Source of the DNA: Paenibacillus aquistagni
GTDB lineage: Bacteria > Bacillota > Bacilli > Paenibacillales > Paenibacillaceae
Direction: 5' to 3'
DNA length: 64,000 nt
Assembly (NCBI RefSeq): GCF_900177815.1
Contig: NZ_FXAZ01000001.1
Span: forward strand, 1,240,001-1,304,000
Each line of letters opens with the position of its first letter. The first letter of the stretch is position 1. Shown piece by piece: positions 42,560-51,307 of the stretch. A model generated the notes under the pieces. That model had not been told where the DNA came from. It did not search any database and saw nothing but the letters and a program-made list of their open reading frames with translations. The position numbers and the translations under genes are program-made.

Positions 42560-43246
42560 ATGTTTAAAAAGGAGTCATTTCAGCCCGTTCAATCCACGAA
42601 GTTAGTGGACGATGTTGTGCATCAGATTCAGCAACAAATATCCGCAGGTAAATTCAAGCCTGGAGACAAATTGCCGCCAGAACCTGAGTTAATGCAATTG
42701 TTCCATGTTGGTCGATCCACCATTCGAGAAGCAATTCGTGTATTAGTTTCAGCTGGCCTGTTGGAGAAGAGGCAGGGCATTGGCACTACATTAAAAGCAA
42801 ACACTATTATTCAAGAACCGCTTACCCAGCGCCTGCATCGTGCTAAGCTTATTGAAGTATTTGAAGCTCGAAAGATGATTGATATCGAAATCTCCAGATT
42901 GGCAGCGCTGCGGCGTGATGATAACGACTTATCCAATATGCGCAAGCATTTGGATGCAAGAGAGATGGCCTTGCAGCAAAATGACCGTGAGCAGTATGCC
43001 AGATCAGATATCGAATTCCATATGGCAATCGCCATTGCAAGTAAAAATGCCGTAATCATCGACTTGTACCGGACATTTTCTCAAGTTTTATCCGATGCAA
43101 TGAACCAATTGAACCTTAACTACCGTACTCATGATCCTCAATCCCAATACCATGAGCAGGTGTATGAATCCATTAAACAAGGCGATGCTGATCAAGCGGT
43201 CAAATGGACGCTGGAAATCCTGAACAGAACGCTGTCAGAGCTATAA
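42560..43246 (+). CDS. FadR/FCD-type GntR regulator
   Basis: 228 residues from ATG 42560 (AAGGGGAG upstream). The N-terminus is a GntR winged helix: 'DDVVHQIQQQISAGKFKPGDKLPPEPELMQLFHVGRSTIREAIRVL' in parts. The C-terminal FCD domain keeps 'FEARKMIDIEISRLAA', 'DIEFHMAIAIASKN' and 'YHEQVYESIKQGD', which supply the metal/ligand His and Asp residues. Its own upstream region has a GT-CC-AC core (ATGTCCACAAT near 42520) that could be an operator. The ABC ATPase gene starts 26 bases after its stop, so both are probably one operon. Confidence 0.92.
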   Translation: MFKKESFQPVQSTKLVDDVVHQIQQQISAGKFKPGDKLPPEPELMQLFHVGRSTIREAIRVLVSAGLLEKRQGIGTTLKANTIIQEPLTQRLHRAKLIEVFEARKMIDIEISRLAALRRDDNDLSNMRKHLDAREMALQQNDREQYARSDIEFHMAIAIASKNAVIIDLYRTFSQVLSDAMNQLNLNYRTHDPQSQYHEQVYESIKQGDADQAVKWTLEILNRTLSEL

Positions 43247-43272
43247 ATTCTGATATAAGGAGGAAAAAAGAC

Positions 43273-44055
43273 ATGATAATCTCACTCACAAATGTATCAT
43301 GGCGACGTGATGCGACCCTGATCCTTCGCGATATGAATTGGGAAGTGGAACGTGGGCAGCACTGGTGTATCGTTGGACTGAACGGGTCCGGGAAGACGAC
43401 GATGCTTAACGTCGTGAACGGCTATATCTGGCCAACGACGGGACAGGTCGAAGTGCTGGACCATCGCTTTGGCAATGTGGATCTAAGGGAGCTGCGCAAG
43501 CGAATCGGCTGGGTCAGCACCTCGTTGCAGCAGAAGCTGTACGGCCATCAGACTGCCCTGACCATCGTCCTCAGCGGCAAATTCGCTACGATTGGTTTGT
43601 ACGATCAAACAAACGAGGAGGATCTGAAGCAAGCCGAGGCGTTGATGGAATTTCTAGGATGCTCCTCCTTAGCAGCTCGTACTTATGATACATTATCGCA
43701 AGGGCAGCGCCAGAAGATCCTTATTGCTCGTGCACTCATGGCCAATCCCGACCTCTTGATCCTTGATGAGCCTTGCACGGGACTCGACATCTTCGCCCGT
43801 GAACAGCTGCTGCAGATGATTGAGAAGATTACGAAGCAGCCTGACGGACCGACCTTGCTGTATGTCACGCATCATATCGAAGAGATCGCGCCTTGCTTCA
43901 CGCATACGCTGCTAATAAGGAGAGGCGAGATCTACAAAGCCGATGAAACGGCAAATTGCTTGCAATCCGACGTGTTGAGCGATTTCTTCGATACCCCTGT
44001 GGAAGTACAGGAGCATCATAACCGCAAGTGGCTGACACTTGCCAGTGATCATTAA
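43273..44055 (+). CDS. Lone ABC transporter ATPase (YlmA/ModF-like)
   Basis: 260 residues from ATG 43273 with AAGGAGG upstream. Walker A 'VGLNGSGKTT', Q-loop 'STSLQQKLYG', signature 'TLSQGQRQKILIARALM' (LSQGQ variant), Walker B 'LLILDEPCTGLD' and H-loop 'VTHHIEEI' are all present. Sequence style matches B. subtilis YlmA, a stand-alone ABC ATPase without cognate permease. No permease gene adjoins. The partner is the FadR-type regulator upstream. Function unknown. Confidence 0.9.
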   Translation: MIISLTNVSWRRDATLILRDMNWEVERGQHWCIVGLNGSGKTTMLNVVNGYIWPTTGQVEVLDHRFGNVDLRELRKRIGWVSTSLQQKLYGHQTALTIVLSGKFATIGLYDQTNEEDLKQAEALMEFLGCSSLAARTYDTLSQGQRQKILIARALMANPDLLILDEPCTGLDIFAREQLLQMIEKITKQPDGPTLLYVTHHIEEIAPCFTHTLLIRRGEIYKADETANCLQSDVLSDFFDTPVEVQEHHNRKWLTLASDH

Positions 44056-44095
44056 GTTATATCGTTCTTATATCATTATATATATCCGCTACGAT

Positions 44096-44132
44096 AACAA
44101 CAGCTGTCAAGCCAACGCTTGGCAGCTGTTGT
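44096..44132 (+). terminator. Long hairpin after the lone ABC ATPase gene
   Basis: ACAACAGCTGTCAAGC pairs with GCTTGGCAGCTGTTGT (one T-G) over CAAC. The T tract is poor, but the 16-base stem is likely to stop or protect the transcript. Confidence 0.6.
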
Positions 44133-44195
44133 GTTATAGAACGGCTGTTGTTGGCGTTCTGGACAAATGGAGAACTTGAATTGATTTTTCATTTA

Positions 44196-44234
44196 TTGAC
44201 GCATTCGTAAATAGTGTATATAGTATATATATAC
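44196..44234 (+). promoter_or_regulatory. Promoter and operator of the YtrA-type operon
   Basis: TTGACG, 17 bases and TATAGT (44219-44224) make a strong promoter. A perfect palindrome GTATATATATAC (44223-44234), preceded by GTGTATATA, overlaps and follows the -10 box and fits an operator for autoregulation by the GntR/YtrA-type protein. Confidence 0.65.
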
Positions 44235-44256
44235 GGTAGTTACGATAGAGACGGAG

Positions 44257-44655
44257 ATGAGGTGGAGAAACCTGAAGGTTATCATATCGAATGCATCCAG
44301 TGATCCAATCTATATCCAGATCATGAATCAGATTCGACAAAGCATTCTGAATGGTGAATTGCATGCTGGCGACAGCCTTCCCTCCATAAGACAGCTGGCC
44401 AAGGATTTGCAAGTGAGCGTCATTACAACCAAGCGCGCCTATGAAGAATTGGAGAAGGAGAAGCTGATCGACTCGGTCGTGGGGAAGGGCTGCTTTGTAT
44501 CCGGAGCCAATAAAGAATTCATTCGCGAACAGCGCATGAAGCGACTTGAGGAGAAAATGATAGAGATCATTCAGGAAAGCCAGGAGATAGGCATGACTCA
44601 GCAGGAGGTTGTGGACTATCTGACTTTATTGTACGAGGAGGAGCAGCAGTCATGA
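44257..44655 (+). CDS. GntR-family regulator, YtrA subfamily
   Basis: 132 residues, the short YtrA length: a winged helix ('DPIYIQIMNQIRQSILNGEL', 'GDSLPSIRQLAKDLQVSVITTKRAYEEL', 'VVGKGCFVS') plus a 45-residue dimerisation tail. The first gene of a three-gene operon with an ABC ATPase (ATGA overlap) and permease, the usual setting for YtrA repressors that respond to envelope-active compounds. The start is ambiguous: ATG 44257 has its AGG site touching it, while CTG 44272 lies behind GAGGTGGAG and gives the usual LKVIISN start. Confidence 0.9.
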   Translation: MRWRNLKVIISNASSDPIYIQIMNQIRQSILNGELHAGDSLPSIRQLAKDLQVSVITTKRAYEELEKEKLIDSVVGKGCFVSGANKEFIREQRMKRLEEKMIEIIQESQEIGMTQQEVVDYLTLLYEEEQQS

Positions 44656-45518
44656 ATGCATTAGAAGTACGCAATCTAACCAAGGCATACCCCCAATTTA
44701 AGGTTGATCAGATCTCGCTTGATGTGAAGCGGGGTTATATTACGGGACTCATTGGTCCTAATGGCGTGGGCAAGAGCACCTTGATCAAGATGATGCTCGG
44801 CATGGTCCGACCAGATTCCGGAACCGTGCGAATCCTAGGGTGTGAGATGCCTGCGCAGGAAGTGGAGGTTAAGCAGCGCATCGGCGTTGTGTCCGACGAT
44901 TGCTTCTATTATGAGCATCTCTCGATTCGCGATATGCAGCAGATGATTGCGCCTTTTTATAGGAAGTGGAGCCATCATACGTTTAACCGATATCTTGAGC
45001 AATTCGAATTATCGCCTAACATGAAAATTGAAACATTGTCCAAGGGCATGAAAGTGAAATTCTCCCTTGCCGTCGCATTATCGCATGAGGCAGAACTGCT
45101 TATCATGGATGAGCCTACTTCTGGCCTTGATCCTGTGTTTCGCAGAGAATTGCTGGATCTGCTTGCGAATATTTTGCAGGATGAGCACAATTCCATCATT
45201 TTTTCGACGCATATCACAACGGATTTGGATCGCATTGCAGATTACATTGCGTTTATCAACCGCGGCAAGCTCGTATTTAGTGAAGCGAAGGATTCCCTGC
45301 TCGAGCGATATGCGATTGTTAAGGGCGATTTGCAGCTGCTGGATTCGGATATTCGCAAATTGTTTGTCGGCATGCGTGAAACAGCAGTTGGCTTTGAAGG
45401 CTTAGTGGAGGATCGGCAGCAGGCTGCACAGTTGTTTGGTGAACATGTGATATTGGACAAAGCAACCTTAGAAGATATTATGTATTATACGGCGAAGGGA
45501 GGGCGTATTCATGCTTAA
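44652..45518 (+). CDS. ABC transporter ATPase of the YtrA-type operon
   Basis: 288 residues. Walker A 'GPNGVGKSTL', signature-like 'LSKGMKVKFSLAVAL', Walker B 'LLIMDEPTSGLDP' and H-loop 'IFSTHITTDLDRI' are typical of CcmA/BcrA/YtrB-type exporters. The 80-residue C-terminal extension is the usual one in this group. It overlaps the regulator by four bases and the permease gene by eight, so all three are co-translated. Confidence 0.93.
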   Translation: MNALEVRNLTKAYPQFKVDQISLDVKRGYITGLIGPNGVGKSTLIKMMLGMVRPDSGTVRILGCEMPAQEVEVKQRIGVVSDDCFYYEHLSIRDMQQMIAPFYRKWSHHTFNRYLEQFELSPNMKIETLSKGMKVKFSLAVALSHEAELLIMDEPTSGLDPVFRRELLDLLANILQDEHNSIIFSTHITTDLDRIADYIAFINRGKLVFSEAKDSLLERYAIVKGDLQLLDSDIRKLFVGMRETAVGFEGLVEDRQQAAQLFGEHVILDKATLEDIMYYTAKGGRIHA

Positions 45519-46137
45519 TCTATTACGCAAGGACTTCATTGCCTTAAAAAGCTCGCTATGGATGACATTGCTTTTTCTAGTCGTGTTCAGTGTAGCGTTT
45601 ATTCCAAAGCTTGAAGTATCCCTTTATCTAGTGGGCATCTATACCGCATTCGCGTCACTTAATCTTGGCACAATGATTGATATCAAAAACCATAACCACA
45701 AATTTCTCGTGACCTTGCCTGTAAACCGCAAACAATTGGTTCAAGCCAAATACATAGCAGCCATCATCTATACGTTATTTGGTGTATTTGCTTCGTACGG
45801 CATTCACACGCTTGTTACATTCGCGATGCCAGAGCTTCACAAGCCAGAATATTCGGCCATTGACCTGTTAGCTCCTATAGGTATCATGCTTATTCTAAGC
45901 GCGATCTACATGCCGCTTTTTTACTCTCTGAGCAAAAAGGGAGCCGCTATCATCAATGTTGTATTTATGATCATCCTAATAGGCTTAGCGCAGCCAACAG
46001 CGATCGTGATGAATATGGTGAAAGAAAAGGGGATATCGGATGACCCTATGCTGATACTTGTGCTAATCGGCGTCCTTCTGCTTTTTGCAGCTTCTTATTT
46101 TTTAACGGTGCATTTGTTTAAAAGAAAAGATTTTTAG
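45511..46137 (+). CDS. ABC-2 type permease
   Basis: 208 residues with six membrane segments, no extracellular domain. It begins 'MLNLLRKDFIALKSSLWM', and 'TLPVNRKQLVQAKYIAAIIYTLFG' is the motif of the ABC2_membrane_5 group, in which short permeases dimerise. It partners the ATPase just upstream; the system probably exports or flips a hydrophobic or peptide compound, as with other YtrA-controlled transporters. Confidence 0.88.
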   Translation: MLNLLRKDFIALKSSLWMTLLFLVVFSVAFIPKLEVSLYLVGIYTAFASLNLGTMIDIKNHNHKFLVTLPVNRKQLVQAKYIAAIIYTLFGVFASYGIHTLVTFAMPELHKPEYSAIDLLAPIGIMLILSAIYMPLFYSLSKKGAAIINVVFMIILIGLAQPTAIVMNMVKEKGISDDPMLILVLIGVLLLFAASYFLTVHLFKRKDF

Positions 46138-46466
46138 AAGACAGATGTACATCATATCATAGTCCCGCTGCTTCCCGTCATGCTGTTACCAAGTTGAAGG
46201 GACGCCACATGAACGTCAACAGACCGAGTGCAGGATCACTTGGTCTGTTTGCTGTCTAGCTTCGCATTGATTGCATTCATGTCTGAATCATACGATAAAG
46301 TCTTCCAACGATGCATGATTTCTTGACGATGACTACAACATGATTTTGGGATCTGGAGCATGTTTAGTTGAAATATAAGAATAAACCTCAATTAGTTTAC
46401 ATAATATATATTATGTTTCTAAAAGTCTGCTCCATAAGATATTTGCAAGCTGATTGTTGGACAAGC
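46138..46466 (+). other. Convergent intergenic region with hairpin
   Basis: AACAGACCGAGTG (46218-46230) pairs with CACTTGGTCTGTT (46237-46249, one G-U), then TGCTG, which probably ends the ABC operon. The rest is AT-rich without recognised features. Confidence 0.5.
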
Positions 46467-47594
46467 TTATTCTGACGCTTGATCCGCATCAATGAGAAGC
46501 CTGCCTGCTTCCTCTTTGGACATATTCGAAGTATCGAATTTCTTTCCTGACTTATCCTCCAGTTGCGATATGGCAGCAAGCTGCGTTCGTGTTGCTCGTT
46601 GTTCGCGGATAAGGCGTTCAATATTGCCTGAAGCGATCTTCTCGGCCACTTCGGGGTCATCAACAACCTCTATCAGCATATAAATCGCTTGAATCGCATC
46701 TTCTTCGCTTGAGATGCCGTATCCTGAATCCGTGCCTAGCAGGAACCGATCAGGATATTCCTTGATAACCGGAACATAATCCTCCAGCTTATACGCGCTA
46801 GAAGGGTTAAATACCGTAAAGCCTGCAAAAAAATCCGCATAAACATTCGAGTGCGCCTTAAGCAGCGATCGAATGTTGTCGGGAGAATTGAATGCATTGG
46901 CATGCGCAAAAATAAAGATCGTATCCGGATACTTTGTTGCTGCTTCCTCCAGCATCTGCATCGGATATCCTGCCGGCGGATCAATGTGCATCAATAGAGG
47001 CGCCTTGTACTGCGCACATAACGCATAGATATCAGGCAGGGCGCCATCCATAGGATGCTCTGTCTTCCATAAGGAATGTGCCAGCGCTTCCGAATGCGTA
47101 GAAGCAGCAGCGATCTCTCCTAATCCGAAGAAGCCTCGCTCCAGATAATCCTTGGCCATCTGCACTCCATCTGACTCCAAAAGATTAATGCCCGAGGCGA
47201 AGGGTATGAAGCGTTCGGGATGCTGCTGATAAGCCTCCCATGCGAGTTTATCCGTATGCAGAGCACTCGGGTCTGATACATTTCCAAACAATACGATCCG
47301 ATCCACACCATATTGATTCCACATGTCATTCTTCATGCCATTCGCAACATTTGCCGCCCCATGATTATGAGCATCTACCAGCTTCAAGTCTTTGTAGAGT
47401 CGGGCCCAATCTTCTAATGACTTCTCCGGCTGATTCGTTGTTGCCGGTGTCAACGGTTCCACTTCATCCTGAGAGACGACTAAATCGGAATTAGACTCTA
47501 TCGGCTGATTAGACCAATATATGAATGAACCTGCTAAAGCAATAGCTAGTAATGCCACAAGTAATGCTGCGCGTATTTTGGTTTGCTTCGTCAT
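46467..47594 (-). CDS. Secreted/anchored amidohydrolase-family protein
   Basis: 375 residues. The N-terminus is basic and then hydrophobic with no lipobox, so it is exported or anchored by an uncleaved helix. The amidohydrolase-2 barrel begins 'KLVDAHNHGAA' (HxH metal pair), with 'APLLMHIDPPAGYP', 'IFIFAHANAFN' and 'RFLLGTDSGYG' giving His, His and Asp ligands. The C-terminus is helical. AGGAGG lies before the ATG. It converges on the ABC operon. Hydrolase or decarboxylase activity is expected; substrate unknown. Export is unusual for this family. Confidence 0.85.
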   Translation of the reverse strand: MTKQTKIRAALLVALLAIALAGSFIYWSNQPIESNSDLVVSQDEVEPLTPATTNQPEKSLEDWARLYKDLKLVDAHNHGAANVANGMKNDMWNQYGVDRIVLFGNVSDPSALHTDKLAWEAYQQHPERFIPFASGINLLESDGVQMAKDYLERGFFGLGEIAAASTHSEALAHSLWKTEHPMDGALPDIYALCAQYKAPLLMHIDPPAGYPMQMLEEAATKYPDTIFIFAHANAFNSPDNIRSLLKAHSNVYADFFAGFTVFNPSSAYKLEDYVPVIKEYPDRFLLGTDSGYGISSEEDAIQAIYMLIEVVDDPEVAEKIASGNIERLIREQRATRTQLAAISQLEDKSGKKFDTSNMSKEEAGRLLIDADQASE

Positions 47595-48187
47595 CTTGAA
47601 CCTCCTAATTGCATGGATTTCATATCTATTTTATTCATTGCTGAGATAGCAGATCGCTTCTATAGGCGAGGGAATTTTTTTGAACTGCATCATAATGAGA
47701 TATTTTACTCACACAACCATATTTCTACATTTATGTCGCAATTCCTTTCATTCCATTCGGGAAATACCTCCGATAGGGAAAGCATCAGCTATGCGATTCA
47801 TGGAGGGCTTTCAAAAGTCCATGGCGTCGCAGAATATGCTGAGGCCTTTTTTGAGCAATAGTCAGGGCTACTCAACATCAAGAAATGTACTCCACAATCG
47901 AATAAATGAGTGCTCATATGTACTGTGAGTATGATGAACATCGAAACCGCGATTATCGCGGTTTTTTTCTTTATGTTCGCTAGGATTGCCTGAACGAGAC
48001 ATACACCCTCTAGCGCAAAATAAAGATCGTGCCGCACGATAACCATTCATGTTAATCACTTCTTCGGTAATTGGACACATTTCTGTCGAAGTTCATCCCC
48101 ATAATAGCTCGAACGAGTTATAGGATGAGACATTTTGCATTGCTACAATCTAGAAGTCAAGAAATGCAGATAACAGGTGGTGAAGGA
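47595..48187 (+). other. Long intergenic region with orphan terminator, upstream of the nos operon
   Basis: AAACCGCGA-TTA-TCGCGGTTT (47944-47964) with TTTTTTT after it is a good plus-strand terminator, but no credible gene ends here; the 300 bases before it hold only doubtful frames. The last 120 bases should hold the nos promoter: an extended -10-like TGCTACAAT at 48141-48149 is the best candidate. Confidence 0.5.
47944..47970 (+). terminator. Orphan intrinsic terminator upstream of the nos operon
   Basis: Nine-base perfect stem with a three-base loop followed by seven T. Confidence 0.75.
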
Positions 48188-48565
48188 ATGAAGCGACAAT
48201 TTATAGCCTTTGCAGTGATCATGATTGCAATCGCTGCGCTAATGGGGTGTTCTAGTGGAAAGCAAGCAGATATTGAGGCGGCAGATGTCCAAGCCGTGCT
48301 TACAACGAAGCCTGAGCGGATTCAAGCTGGGGATCCCGTTGAATTGCGAGTCGCGTTCTCAGGCATAGAGGTCACCAACGAAGCCTCCGTGACCTTTGAC
48401 TTTCGGACGGAGGAGAAGCCCAAGATGGTTAATGCTTCCTTCGACGGTGATGGAACGTTTGCAGGGGAGTTTACTTTTCCGGAAAAGGGCAAGTATGCCA
48501 TGTACATTCATTTGTACGCAGATGGCATTCACGTAACGAAGAAAAAAATGGTTGACGTGCAATGA
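48188..48565 (+). CDS. YtkA/FixH-like lipoprotein at the head of the nos operon
   Basis: 125 residues. Signal peptide with lipobox 'ALMGC', so a membrane-anchored lipoprotein outside the cell. The mature part 'LTTKPERIQAGDPVELRVAFSG' through 'FTFPEKGKYAMYIHLYADGIH' is a small beta-sandwich of the YtkA-like/FixH type, associated with copper proteins and oxidase assembly. AGGTGGTGA lies before ATG 48188. Its stop overlaps the nosD start (ATGA). It probably helps copper handling for the nos assembly proteins. Confidence 0.8.
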   Translation: MKRQFIAFAVIMIAIAALMGCSSGKQADIEAADVQAVLTTKPERIQAGDPVELRVAFSGIEVTNEASVTFDFRTEEKPKMVNASFDGDGTFAGEFTFPEKGKYAMYIHLYADGIHVTKKKMVDVQ

Positions 48566-49890
48566 GCAGCTGCCGCAGCTTATGGTTAGCCTGCTTGTTG
48601 ATAGCAGCAGCGCTTTGGCTGTCTCATGAGAGGGCTATCGCAGCTAATGAAAGCATAAACCTGCAGGCGATCATTGATCAGGCGAAGCCGGGAGACGCCA
48701 TAGCCCTAGCACCAGGAAGCTATGAAGGTCCAATCATTATCAACAAGCCGCTCACCCTGCGGGCTGAGCAGGAAGGGAGCGTCCAGCTTCATAACAGCAG
48801 CTTGAAGCCAGCGGTGCTGATCACAGCTGATCATGTAGCGATAATCGGATTGAGCCTTGTCGATGAGGGGCTTAAGGATGAGCCGACCATACTAGCGACG
48901 GGTAATCAAGCCAGCCTCGAAGGACTCCATATTCGAACGGTCTCCATGGGGATTGCCATCCGCGATGCCGATGATGGCGCTGTATCAGACACCACGATTC
49001 ATTGGGCAGTCAATGGCGTGCGAATGGCCGACAAAGGAAACGGCATCGACATGTTTAATGCAGATCGCTGGACATTGACGAACAATTCGATTCACGATGT
49101 CCATGACGGGATTTACTTGGAGAACAGCGATGACATCATCGTCTCAGGCAATGTAATCGAGCGTTCCCGTTACGGTGTTCACTGCATGTATACAAAACGC
49201 ACGATCATAGAAGGCAATGAGGGGAATCGGAATGTAACGGGTGCCATGGTCATGGCTGCTAAGCAGGTATCTGTTGTTGGCAATACCTTTACGAAGCAAA
49301 GTGAGAACGTGAACTCTCAGGGAATTCTGCTCTATGATGCCCATGACACAGAGGTGGCAGATAATACGGTAGATGGGAATCGCGTCGGTGTGTACGTGGA
49401 AGAATCCACAAACAACCACTTCCGCAACAACCGAGTTCGCTATAACTTTATTGGTGTTCAATTGATTCAATCTAGCGGCAATACATTAACAGACAATGCC
49501 TTTATGGGCAACGTCGCTGATGCTCAAGCGCAGGGAAGCGAAGACAATAGGCTAATGGATAATTATTGGGACAGCTTCCAAGGCCTTGATACTGATGGAG
49601 ATGGAAGAAGCGATCTCTCCTATGCGATCAATCCGTTTTTTCAGAGCATTGCTAGAAAGCGTCCTGCATTCCAATTGTTTTTCCAGTCGCCAGGCATGAT
49701 CTTCTTGGAGGGACTCTATCAGACCGATCGAGAACGCTGGACCGAAGATTCAACACCACTGTTGGCTCCGCTAGATCGCCAACTACACCGTGACAAGTCA
49801 GGGGATGGCGTTAAAACAGGCTTAATGGGACTCATGCTGCTAGGATGCGCCAGCCTGCTATTTTATAAGATGAGGAGACGAGAAAGATGA
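48562..49890 (+). CDS. nosD: NosD, periplasmic-side copper-site assembly protein
   Basis: 442 residues. Signal peptide to about residue 30, a right-handed beta-helix of repeated 'NGIYLENSDDIIVSGN'-type coils from about 60 to 350 (including 'SRYGVHCMYT', the NosD form of GLHYMYS), then 'NYWDSFQGLDTDGDGRSDLSY', and a C-terminal membrane helix with a basic end. NosD works with the NosF-NosY ABC transporter to build the CuZ copper-sulfide site of nitrous oxide reductase. It overlaps its neighbours by four bases on both sides. The reductase gene itself is not in the window. Confidence 0.92.
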   Translation: MSSCRSLWLACLLIAAALWLSHERAIAANESINLQAIIDQAKPGDAIALAPGSYEGPIIINKPLTLRAEQEGSVQLHNSSLKPAVLITADHVAIIGLSLVDEGLKDEPTILATGNQASLEGLHIRTVSMGIAIRDADDGAVSDTTIHWAVNGVRMADKGNGIDMFNADRWTLTNNSIHDVHDGIYLENSDDIIVSGNVIERSRYGVHCMYTKRTIIEGNEGNRNVTGAMVMAAKQVSVVGNTFTKQSENVNSQGILLYDAHDTEVADNTVDGNRVGVYVEESTNNHFRNNRVRYNFIGVQLIQSSGNTLTDNAFMGNVADAQAQGSEDNRLMDNYWDSFQGLDTDGDGRSDLSYAINPFFQSIARKRPAFQLFFQSPGMIFLEGLYQTDRERWTEDSTPLLAPLDRQLHRDKSGDGVKTGLMGLMLLGCASLLFYKMRRRER

Positions 49891-50489
49891 TGAAAAACAA
49901 ATCCAGTTGGGGACTATTCCTAATGCTTATCGGAATGCTGGTCTTGCTTGCAGCGTGCGGTGGGGACAAATACGTGCCTCAAGCCATTAATGAGGAGACC
50001 GATGTATGCGTCATCTGCAAGATGGCCGTGAAGGATGATCAGTTTGCTACTCAAATTGTGACGAAGGATGGCCAATCGCTCAAGTTCGATGATATTGGCT
50101 GCCTGAACAAGTGGAAGGCCGAGAATGGAACAGACACGATAGGGGCTGCGTTCGTGCGCGATTATCACAGCAAGGAATGGATTCCTTATGAAAAAGCATA
50201 TTACGCGTATGATGCTTCCTATAAAACACCAATGGCTTACGGCATTGTGTCATTTGAAAAAGAAGCTGATGCTAAAGCCTTTATCGAGGAAGAAGGCAAC
50301 GGCAAGCTGATGACTGCGAATCAATTGGATGATCACTCTTGGGAACGTAACCGTGACATGATGGAGGGAATGGGCGATCATGGCCATTCGCACGGTGATA
50401 AAGAGGACCAAACCCACGATATGCCCATGAAAGAAGACGGGCATTCGACTGATAAGGAGCATGAAACCACTGGAGGTCACAACTCGTGA
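49887..50489 (+). CDS. nosL: NosL-like copper-binding lipoprotein with His/Met-rich tail
   Basis: 200 residues. Lipobox 'LLAACGG', then 'DVCVICKMAVKDDQFATQI', the NosL Cys-x-x-Cys-Met copper(I) motif, 'FDDIGCLNKW' and 'YDASYKTPMAYGIVSFE'. The last 45 residues are low-complexity, rich in His, Met and Asp/Glu (GDHGHSHGDK, HDMPMK, GHSTDKEHE), an extra metal-binding tail. NosL delivers copper to nitrous oxide reductase. It overlaps nosD and nosY by four bases. Confidence 0.9.
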   Translation: MMKNKSSWGLFLMLIGMLVLLAACGGDKYVPQAINEETDVCVICKMAVKDDQFATQIVTKDGQSLKFDDIGCLNKWKAENGTDTIGAAFVRDYHSKEWIPYEKAYYAYDASYKTPMAYGIVSFEKEADAKAFIEEEGNGKLMTANQLDDHSWERNRDMMEGMGDHGHSHGDKEDQTHDMPMKEDGHSTDKEHETTGGHNS

Positions 50490-51307
50490 ACGAAGTTGGC
50501 TATGTTGCTTCTAGAGAAATGAAAATCGGTTTTCGCAATCCATGGGCCTATTCGTTTACGGCCCTTTTTGCTCTATTCATGCTCAGCCTGCTGCTCATTA
50601 ACGCCCAAGGCTATGTAGAAGGATACTCGGGCAGCAGCAGCACCATGCTCAATCTGGTACTGTACCTTCTTCCGCTGATGGCGCTTATGCTAGGCTCTTT
50701 TTCACTGACAGGAGAAAAGGAAGAGGGCAATTGGGAGCTGTTGTCGACTTATCCGCTTGGAACGGGTGCCTTTCTTGCAGGAAAATATATCGGACTGTCC
50801 ATTGTCCTGCTCGCCATAGTGTGCTTTGGCTTTGGATTGTCTGGCATCGCAGGCTGGTTGATCGAAGGAGGATTCGATTATTCCACCTACAATCGATTGC
50901 TGATCTTTTCAATCTGCCTGTCTTTGTTTTTTCTTGGCGCGGCCATGTTGATCGGCACGATCGCTCGCAATCGCTGGCAGGCGCTTACGATGGCAGTAGG
51001 GGTATGGTTCTTCACCATTATTGCTTGGCCAGCTGTTCTCATCGCGCTGCTCGGCACCCTGCCTTATCAGTGGATTAAGCCTGCCGTTACCGTGCTGACT
51101 TTTCTTAATCCTGCAGAATTAACGCGTCTATTTACGGTCGTTAAGCTCGGAGGAGGCTCTACACTTGGGCCTGAATATTACCAGTGGATGGTTTGGATAC
51201 AGTCTCCTTGGGGGACTCCGCTGTTCTTCCTTGTGATGCTGATGTGGATTGGCGCTACACAAGGGATTGCTTATTACCAGTGGGAGAGGAGAAGAGGGCA
51301 TGCCTGA
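50486..51307 (+). CDS. nosY: NosY, ABC-2 type permease of the nos system
   Basis: 273 residues starting at GTG in a GTGA overlap with nosL. It begins 'VASREMKIGFRNPWAYSFTALFALFML' and has six membrane segments; 'LGSFSLTGEKEEGNWELLSTYPLGTGAFLAGKYIGL' in segments is the coupling region typical of NosY. It forms the transporter with NosF; the substrate is thought to be a sulfur compound handed to NosD. It overlaps nosF by eight bases. Confidence 0.9.
   Translation: MNEVGYVASREMKIGFRNPWAYSFTALFALFMLSLLLINAQGYVEGYSGSSSTMLNLVLYLLPLMALMLGSFSLTGEKEEGNWELLSTYPLGTGAFLAGKYIGLSIVLLAIVCFGFGLSGIAGWLIEGGFDYSTYNRLLIFSICLSLFFLGAAMLIGTIARNRWQALTMAVGVWFFTIIAWPAVLIALLGTLPYQWIKPAVTVLTFLNPAELTRLFTVVKLGGGSTLGPEYYQWMVWIQSPWGTPLFFLVMLMWIGATQGIAYYQWERRRGHA

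Noticed and set aside
47583-47928. Overlapping small plus-strand frames upstream of the nos operon
   Set aside because: No ribosome sites, no recognisable motifs and poor composition. A transposase or nosZ fragment was considered, but no matching motif was seen.
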